A stretch of DNA of 64,000 bases, taken from the NCBI RefSeq assembly GCF_026914265.1, contig NC_069124.1:25616489-25680488 (forward strand), given 5' to 3'. Made by a program: the position numbers and the translations under genes. Under the pieces are notes generated by a model. That model was not told where the DNA came from. It did no database searches and worked only from the letters and a program-made list of their open reading frames with translations. Source of the stretch: Mya arenaria (lineage: Eukaryota; Mollusca; Bivalvia; Myida; Myidae). Positions 58,301 through 64,000 of the stretch are shown here, in pieces; positions within the stretch are counted from its first letter, which is position 1; every line of letters starts with the position of its first letter.

Positions 58301-60994
58301 ACATGTTTACACAGACTATTCACACATGTGTGTCAAGGCCTATAACTCTGGCTATAATAAATGCAGAGTTATGCCCTTTTTTCGATTTTGAAAATGACAG
58401 AAGAGCATTGGGGTTCAATTTGTGGCTCTCTTGTTAATACATGTATTTATAACCATTTCAGAGTTTGACCAGACACATTGCTGTACTGAGAAACTACATT
58501 CGAAACGAGGAATCCCAGTCTCAGTGTCTGGTGGCTATAGAGGTATGGTATTCCAGTCCGACGGTCTGGTGGCAATAAATGAATGGTATTCCAATCTGGG
58601 TGTTTCAGTCCCAGTGTCTGACGGCTATAGAATTATGAAATTCTAGTAACTGACAGCTATAGAGTTAGGAAATTCCAGTCCCAGTGTCTGACGACTATAT
58701 GGTTATGAAATTCCAGTCCCAGTGTCTGACGACTATATGGTTATGAAATTCCAGTCCCAGTGTCTGACGACTATATAGTTATAAAATTCCAGTCCCAGTG
58801 TCTGATGGCTATATAGTTATGAAATTCCAATCCCAGTGTCTGATGGCTGTATAGTTATGAAATTTCAGTCCCAGTGTCTGATGGCTATATTGTTATGAAA
58901 TTCCAATCCCAGTGTCTGATGGCTATATAGTTATGAAATTTCAGTCCCAGTGTCTGATGGCTATATAGTTATGAAATTCCAATCCCAGTGTCTGAAAGCT
59001 ATATAGTTATGAAATTTCAGTCCCAGTGTCTGACTGCTATATGGTTTTGAAATTCCAGTCCCAGTGTCTGAAAGCTATATAGTTATAAAATTCCAGTCTC
59101 AGTGTCTGATGGCCATATAGTTTAGAAATTCCAGTCCCAGTGTCTGACAGCTATGTAGTTATAAAATTCCAGTCTCAGTGTCTGACAGATATAGAGCTAT
59201 GAAATTCCAGTCTTAGTGTCTGAAGGCTATAGAGTTTTGAAATTCCAGTCCCAGTGTCTGAAAGCTATATCGTTATAAAATTCCAGTCTCAGTTTCTGCC
59301 AAATAGAGCAATGAAATTCCAGTCTTCGTGTCTGAAGGCTATAAAGTTATGAAATTCCAGTCTTAGTAATTCCAGTCTCAGTGTTTGTTATAGAGTTACA
59401 AAGTTCCTGTCCCAGTGTCTGACGGCTATGCAGTTATGAAATTCCAGTCTCAGTGTCTGACGGCTATATAGTTATGAAATTCCAGTCCCAGTGTCTGACA
59501 GCTATGTAGTTATGAAATTCAAGTCCAGTGTCTGACAATGTTTATTTAAGAGCTGTGAAATTCCAGTCTTAGTGGCTGAAGGCTATAGAGTTATGAAATT
59601 CCAGTTTCAATGTCTGACAGATATAGAGCTATAAAAATCCAGTCTTAGTGTCTGGCAGCTACAGAGTTATGGCATAACTTTCGTTGATATGCACTATGCT
59701 CTGTAGAGGTATAAGTGGTTGTATTCCATAGAGTAATCAATTCATGGAAAAACAAGATGGTTAATTTTTTAACATTACCAAATATGTTCATTACATTACC
59801 TGCTGTGTATGTATTTGCTAAAGCATAATTGCATCAGTTCCAAATTAATCACATTTTACCTGTAACTATTTAATGTAAAAGCTTATGCTTCACCAACATG
59901 CCTGGGTGGTTCGGCATTTAGCCTTGTCATCTGTGTCTTTCAGGTGTTTGGAGGCTCCAGCTCTGCCCACATGCCTCTGGTGACCAAGATCATCCACTTC
60001 CTGTACGAAGAGGACCTCCTTCTGGAGTCATCAATCCTCAGATGGTATAAAGCAGGGCCACAGAACTTGCCGGATAGCGATGACGAAGATTTCGAGGAAC
60101 GAGATAATAAACATGCAGAGATACGTTTACAGGTTCGCTTCTTCTTTTATTACATAACTTGATCATTATAGAGACATTTTCAGTTTAAAAGTCACAAAAG
60201 GTCTCACACATTCAAACATATACTTTTCCAAAGGATTCGTCATGGTATTGTGATAACCTGGGTGTCGTTGTTGGCTGCAGTGACATGGAGTGAAAACTTC
60301 AATCTTTGCTTAACACTGAAACTGTTCCTGTTATTTGAATTAAACTTTGTGCACATGTTGCAAGAAGCAATATGCACATCTAGAGCACAGCATAACTCTG
60401 GCATTTTTTGCTGAAATACAAGAGATGAGCATTGGTATGATCAGCAGCGCTCTTGGTAACAGACATGTGTTCAGGAGTATTCAACTATCACATGAAATGT
60501 TATAGGAACATTATTCAGAATATAGGGTTCAGTTTGGAGCTGTACTCGTTAATACCACAGTTATAGCCGTTGACTTTATCAAAGCCCAATATAGTACTAT
60601 AAGAAGGTTTGGAAACTCATGGAGCAAGTCGAGGTATTTTCATTGCTTTGGCTTGACCTTAGCTGGTATTCTTAACACATGTAAAGTCATTTCTTAACTT
60701 AAGTGGCATTCTTGTCTTGGAGGGCCCTTACTAAAGGGACACATGACACGATATGCATAGCCTTATCTCGTTTGGCATGGTGTCAATTGGTCGACGTTTA
60801 TCCTTAAATGACTCTTATCCAATCAAATTATTTAAATGTGCAAATTAGCAAAAGATTACCTGTAGACGACTTATCAAAGATTAATACATTTAGCTGTTGA
60901 AATTTTTTAACACTCGTGTAAAATCTTTCAGGTGGCGCCACTTATAAAGTGGCTGGAAGAAGCTGACGAGGAATCTGAAGATGACGAGGACTGA
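41912..60994 (+). CDS. EIF2B5: Translation initiation factor eIF2B subunit epsilon
   Basis: Catalytic subunit of the eIF2B complex, which exchanges GDP for GTP on eIF2 in the cytosol and is the target of the integrated stress response. Sixteen exons: 41912-42037, 44103-44227, 46389-46574, 47010-47190, 47542-47697, 49461-49546, 50580-50702, 51400-51500, 52958-53103, 54108-54216, 54749-54922, 55686-55782, 56455-56575, 58462-58542, 59944-60132, 60932-60994. All phases agree and give 687 aa, against 721 in human. Nucleotidyltransferase-like domain about residues 20-260 ([39 protein letters not shown]), with the conserved NF in [18 protein letters not shown]; left-handed beta-helix about 300-440 ([18 protein letters not shown]); acidic linker about 450-500; C-terminal W2/HEAT domain from about 515, ending [15 protein letters not shown]. 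Start chosen for its strong context and homology. Confidence 0.96.
42452..43090. mobile_element. TIR element in EIF2B5 intron 1
   Basis: The left CACAGGTGTTTGTCACATTA and the right end, inverted (CACAGGTGCTCGTCACATTG), pair for about 40 bp and continue through CCTGGATACAGT. AT-rich interior with no open frame. Confidence 0.7.
43292..43324. repeat. (TG)n microsatellite
   Basis: About 16 TG units in EIF2B5 intron 1. Confidence 0.95.
43362..43640 (+). repeat. Interspersed repeat, inverted partner of 47741-47995
   Basis: Shares, in order, GGGCCCATTCCCCTTCTT-like sequence, GACCTCTAAACATT, TTCATGAATATGTTGATA and GTTAGTATTTTCCCCTTTTG with the reverse complement of 47741-47995. Unknown family, no coding sequence. 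Confidence 0.7.
43738..43880 (+). repeat. Possible tRNA-derived SINE fragment
   Basis: TGGTATAATGGT (A-box-like) and GAGTTCAATACC (degenerate B box) are 30 nt apart, followed by a GATTATGAGTACTGGTTGAA body. Weak; could be chance. Confidence 0.35.
44567..45890 (+). mobile_element. Tandem-repeat element with AGCTCACCTGAGC hairpin head
   Basis: It begins with a short palindrome (AGCTCACCTGAGCACGAAGC and its near complement CTCAAGGTGAGCT), followed by nine units of about 145 bp anchored by CACTCTAGAGGTCACATTTA and AAAACTAGGTCACCAGGTCA. Non-coding. A head with an internal tandem array is known for several bivalve MITE-like families. Lies in EIF2B5 intron 2. Confidence 0.75.
45995..46357 (+). mobile_element. 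LTR-type fossil: two 155-bp repeats around 54 bp, tRNA-like inside each
   Basis: Two direct repeats, 45995-46149 and 46204-46357, both start TGTAAC; the second ends GTTACA. Between them only 54 bp remain, with a TTCGAGGACGAATTTC stretch and a purine run TGGAGGGGGA just before the second repeat, as in a Ty3-like 3' end and polypurine tract. Each repeat holds a tRNA-like block with A box TAGCAACGTGGTAGAG and B box GGTTCGAA. The repeats differ by roughly 15 percent, so it is old. No coding capacity remains. No target duplication is clear. Resembles a miniature LTR element; it ends 31 bp before EIF2B5 exon 3. Confidence 0.55.
47741..47995 (-). repeat. Interspersed repeat, inverted partner of 43362-43640
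   Basis: Reverse complement of the intron 1 copy. It lies in EIF2B5 intron 5, so the pair brackets exons 2 to 5. Confidence 0.7.
48497..49418. mobile_element. Pogo/Tigger-like MITE
   Basis: TIRs CAGTAGAAACTCACTAGACC and, inverted, GGTTTAGTGAGTTTCTAATG, flanked by TA on both sides; many internal ACCGGAAT/AAACCGG motifs. The CAGTAGAAACTC start resembles pogo-type Tc1/mariner ends. No transposase frame in 922 bp. In EIF2B5 intron 5. Confidence 0.65.
49690..49980. repeat. Repeat rich in TTGCCCGAA / TTCGGGCAA
   Basis: Several inverted copies of ACTTGCCCGAAA and CGGGCAAC in about 290 bp of intron 6. Family not recognised. Confidence 0.4.
51745..52775. mobile_element. Foldback element (CTGCACTCTCACAG family) carrying a nested MITE
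   Basis: The outer element shows GATCTTTTGTCAGCAGTCTT and ends TGTGAGTGCAGTGCAGCTTT. Its right arm is split at a TA by the element 51965-52744. In EIF2B5 intron 8. Confidence 0.7.
51965..52744. mobile_element. Nested MITE, TACCGTAAATGACTGGGTAT family
   Basis: TIRs CCGTAAATGACTGGGTATAA and the inverted AATACCCAGTCATTTACGG, TA on both sides, 780 bp, with inner copies of GGTATTAGACGC and GGTATTATACGCAGG. TA duplications fit a Tc1/mariner-type origin. Confidence 0.72.
53152..53240 (+). pseudogene. Partial copy of EIF2B5 exon 9
   Basis: The last 89 bases of exon 9 and the start of its intron are repeated in tandem with a 137-bp period. The copy keeps the exon frame, most differences from exon 9 are at silent positions, and it ends in GAT|GCAAGT where exon 9 has GAT|GTAAGT. 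No acceptor was seen, so it is probably not spliced as an exon. Confidence 0.75.
53370..53560. repeat. Interspersed repeat, copy in intron 9
   Basis: Contains AACTCTTGCTTTAATAATTT and TTATTCCCCTTATTTGACTG. The pattern (a TTGGTACACATGTT-like stretch, AACTCTGGCTTTAATAAAT, GAGTTATGCCC) recurs at 55060-55230, 55890-56160, 58230-58440 and 60230-60480, all in EIF2B5 introns. Confidence 0.55.
53673..53750 (+). pseudogene. Decayed copy of EIF2B5 exon 10
   Basis: TCAATGGGTCCGAATGTCAA...GGGCACCATAGCT lines up with exon 10 (TCAGTGGGTCCCAAGGTAGA...GGGCACCGTAGCT), keeping an AG before it. It has lost the frame near its end and runs into a stop; about 435 bp upstream of the real exon. Confidence 0.75.
53761..54080. 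mobile_element. MITE (AAAGGGGCACAATATAGG family) in EIF2B5 intron 9
   Basis: TTTAAAGGCGCACAATATAG at the left and CCTATATTTGGGCATTTAA at the right are inverted. Ends 27 bp before exon 10. Same family as the BIR intron elements. Confidence 0.7.
55300..55400 (-). repeat. tRNA-derived SINE remnant
   Basis: The minus strand reads TTAGCGCACTTGCTTCTGAC, CAAGG and then a B-box-like GCTTTGATTCCCGGCC. Typical tRNA-type SINE head; no tRNA gene structure is preserved. Confidence 0.5.
58543..59690 (+). repeat. Exon-derived 38-bp minisatellite in EIF2B5 intron 14
   Basis: About 29 units of 38 bp, consensus TTCCAGTCCCAGTGTCTGAC then GGCTATAGAGTTATGAAA. The unit aligns to the last 30 bases of exon 14 (CAGTCTCAGTGTCTG, GGCTATAGAG) plus its donor GTATGG. 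Most units have T in place of the donor's first G. Confidence 0.9.
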
Positions 60995-61930
60995 AGACTG
61001 AGGCATTGATTCGTTACTCCATAAAGCAACATCAGTGTCTTTGCAGTTTTTTTTCAAAATAATCTTGGAAAGGTGCATTACAAAAGTTGATTCTTTGGAT
61101 ATCAATGACAATAGAGGATGTTGTTCATAAATCTTTGAAACGACACCAGTGTTTTTGTGAATAGTGCGTTACATTTAAGTAATCCTCTTTTAACAGAAGG
61201 CGATGAATATCCAGGCCACACATGTTTAAACTGAGGACGATGAATTATTGAGGCCCCCATTTGTATATCTTTAAATCTTGGACGATAAATTATCAAGGCC
61301 CCCTTCTTGGGGGGCAATGAATACTGAGGCTACCGTTTGTTGACCTCTAAACAAACAGCTGAGTGTTTTCAGTTTAAACAAGATAATAGTAGTACCCATC
61401 CTTGTTCAATATTCCATGATTGGTGCGTTACAATGGAGAAAAAAACATTATAAAGTTGTTTATAATGTAATAGACATTGGTCTGCAGTAAAACTAAGGTT
61501 CCTCTTTTTGAAAAGTGCTAAGTAGGTCGGCAGTTAAACTAAACGTTGTCTTTCTTTTTTAGCAAAACTGAATGAACACTTCCATTTATTCATTAAATGT
61601 GAAACACTGTTAGACAGCCAAATGTGATATTGTTATACATTTTGCACAGACAAATGGAAATAACTTTTAAGAGTTCTATGTGACTTTCCTGATTTCACAT
61701 ATACATTTCTACTGAAATTCTGCAATATTGAGTAATATTCTGTTGAGCTGTTAATTAAGGAAAATGTTGTAACATGTTGGTGTATATGGTGCAATTAAAT
61801 GATAAAATATGCTGCTGGTGCATTTTTATGTCTGATTCTTAAATGATTTTATGTCTGATTTTTAAATGAGATGTATTATTGAATCAGCCATAGTCGGCAG
61901 CATCCTCGGCTGAATGCTCTCAAACTTGAC
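60995..61930 (+). other. EIF2B5 3' untranslated and flanking DNA
   Basis: No further gene seen. A possible poly(A) signal ATTAAA lies at 61794-61799; no AATAAA was seen nearer the stop. Confidence 0.5.
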
Positions 61931-62389
61931 TATTTTTTATTGAATCTTTTTCAAACTTTGTCAACATGTTTATGGACCTGCTATTTCAGACGAGTTTGAA
62001 AACCAGCCTGACCACTCAGATTACTCCGTAGTTATGGCTATTTACGGTAATTGTCAAAGATTGTCCACTCACTAAAATGACCATCATTTATCCAACCTTT
62101 ACCAAACTTGGTAGCGGGCATACCGAAGACAATCTCCAAATCAAGCCTGAATGTTGAGTAACTGCTGAGTTAGGGTCTGTATATTGTTAATGTGTAAAAA
62201 CATTTTTTATTGACCTTGTCCACACTCAGACTCCTATCTTTAACCAACTTGGTAACACTGTTCTCAAACAATTTTGATAACCAACCTTTATAGCCAGGAT
62301 TACGTACAGAGAATATCTCTTGGAGTTTGAGTGATCATACAATGTTGGTGAAGATATGGGCCCATACTAGCTATCATCTTAAATTTGAT
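61931..62389. repeat. Probable interspersed repeat
   Basis: ACCAAACTTGGTAGCGGGCA and similar AACTTGGTAACA stretches recur at about 150 bp spacing, as in bivalve repeats. Weakly supported. Confidence 0.35.
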
Positions 62390-64000
62390 TTGAACAAGAG
62401 CTGTCACAGTATGTGACGTATGCCCCCGAATGTGACATTGACCTATGAACAAGGTCAGTACATGAAAAGTTGATCTTGCCTTTACGTGTCAAATACATAT
62501 GGCAAGTTTTTTTAAATTGCCTCTAAACATAAGAAAATACCACCCATACTTGACAACCTACACTTATGTCCTTATAAGCAGCATTCCATTGTGAATAAAC
62601 ACTAAGTGTGACCTTGACCTTTGAGGTAGGGACATGGGTCTTGCACGTGACATGTCGTCTTGGTATGTCGGACACATGTGGCAAGTCATTTTAAAATCTG
62701 TCCATACAAGAGAAATTTACAGCCCGGACATGACAACCTATACTCTATGTCCTTATATATGCAGCATTCCATTGAGAATAAATACCCAAGTGTAACCTTG
62801 ACCTTTGAGGTAGGGACACGGGTCTTGCATGTGACACGTCGTCTTGTTATGTGGAACACATGAGGCAAGTTATTTTAAAATCTGTTCATACAAGGGAGAG
62901 TTACAGCCTGGACATGACAACCTATACTCTATGTTCTTATATGCAGCACTCTGTTGTGAATAAACACCTAAGTGTGACCTTGACCTTAGAGGTAGGGACA
63001 CGGGTCTTGCATGCGACATGTCGTCTTGGTATGTCAGACACATGTGGCAAGTCATTTTAAAATCTGTCCATACAAGAGAAAGTTACAGCCCGGACACGAC
63101 AACCTATACTTTATGTCCTTATATATGCAGCATTCCATTGAGAATAAACACCCAAGAGTGACCTTGACCTTAGAGGTAGGGACACGGGTCTTGCATGCGA
63201 CACGTCGTCTAGGTATGTGGAACACATGTGGCAAGTTATTTTAAAATCTGTCCATACAAGGGAAAGTTACAGCCCGGACATGACAACCTATACACTATGT
63301 CCTATATGCAGCACTCCATTGTGAATAAAACATTTAAGTGTGACCTTGACCTAAGAGGTAGGGACACGGGTCTTGCACGCGACAAGTCATTTTAAAATCT
63401 GTCCATACAAGGGAAAGTTACAGCCCGGACACGACAACTTATACTCTATGTCCTATATGCAGCGCACCATTGTGAATAAACACTAAGTGTGACCTTGACC
63501 TTAGAGGTAGGGACACGGGTCTTGCACACGACACGTCGTCTTGGTATGTGGAATGCAAGTGGCAAGTCATTTTTAAATCTGTCCATACAAGGGAAAGTTA
63601 CAGCCCGGACACGACAACCTATACTCTATGTCCTCATATGCAGCACTCCATTGTGAATAAACACTAAGTGTGACCTTGACCTTAGAGGTAGGGATACGGG
63701 TCTTGCACGCGACACGTCGCTTTGGTATGAGGAACACATGTGGCAAGTTATTTTAAAATCTGTCCATACAAGGGAAAGTTACAGCCCGGACACGACAACC
63801 TATACTCTATGTCCTTATATGCAGCACTCCATTGTGAATAAACACTAAGTGTGACCTTGACCTTAGAGATAGGGACAAGGGTCTTGCATGCGACACGTTG
63901 TCTTGGTATGTGGAACACATGTGGCAAGTTATTTTAAAATCTGTGCATACAAGGAAACGTTACAGCCTGGACACGACAACCTATACTCTATGACCTATAT
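62390..64000 (+). mobile_element. Tandem-repeat element, 182-bp unit, open at window end
   Basis: Head AACAAGAGCTGTCACAGTAT, then about eight units anchored by TGACCTTGACCTTAGAGGTA, ACGGGTCTTGCA and ATTTTAAAATCTGTCCATAC. Spacing is about 182 bp, with two shorter units (about 159 and 171). Short open frames in it are not genes. Confidence 0.8.

Noticed and set aside
58543-59690. Regular 38-bp repeats suggesting a CRISPR array
   Set aside because: There are no spacers of distinct sequence, the host is eukaryotic, and the unit matches the adjacent exon.

Overview
This is a eukaryotic nuclear window, most probably from a bivalve mollusc. It has small exons in large AT-rich introns with GT-AG splice sites, a conserved animal housekeeping gene (EIF2B5), lineage-expanded single-BIR genes, a multi-sushi extracellular protein, and a dense load of short non-autonomous DNA elements, tRNA-derived fragments and simple repeats of the kind common in clams. 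The species cannot be fixed from sequence alone.

Region 1 (1-17.1 kb, minus strand): the middle of a large extracellular or membrane protein gene. Reading 5' to 3' (right to left), six cysteine-rich ectodomain exons (17074 to 11107) are followed by sixteen complement-control-protein (CCP/sushi) domains, one per exon, all with phase-1 introns, running off the left edge. The CCP exons have a clear three-domain periodicity. Introns carry a 0.7 kb polypurine minisatellite, foldback elements and a decayed CCP exon.

Region 2 (17.1-23.7 kb): mostly repeats. It holds two LINE remnants, palindromic elements, a PIF/Harbinger-like MITE with TTA target duplications, long AAT and AAAT-type microsatellites, and one orphan minus-strand exon (21965-22279).

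Region 3 (23.2-41.7 kb, plus strand): three tandem paralogues of a two-exon gene with one C-terminal BIR domain (copies A, B and C). All three are open across both visible exons. Flanking DNA was duplicated with the genes: A and B share 5' flank and an intronic MITE, and A, B and C share 3' flank. Copy B is interrupted upstream by a 1.8 kb insertion and a SINE-like repeat. A 2.4 kb polypurine minisatellite and a foldback element separate B from C.

Region 4 (41.9-61.0 kb, plus strand): the whole coding region of EIF2B5 (eIF2B epsilon), 16 exons, 687 codons plus stop, with matching splice phases throughout. Its introns hold several DNA elements, an LTR-like pair with tRNA-like sequence in each repeat, partial copies of exons 9 and 10, and a 1.1 kb minisatellite whose unit matches the 3' end of exon 14.

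Region 5 (61.0-64.0 kb): 3' untranslated and flanking DNA, then a tandem-repeat element with a unit of about 182 bp that continues past the right edge.

No CRISPR array, prokaryotic system, rRNA gene or intact tRNA gene was seen. The gene groups are unrelated in function: extracellular recognition or adhesion (CCP protein), a BIR family of possible apoptosis or immune role, and the nucleotide exchange factor for translation initiation.
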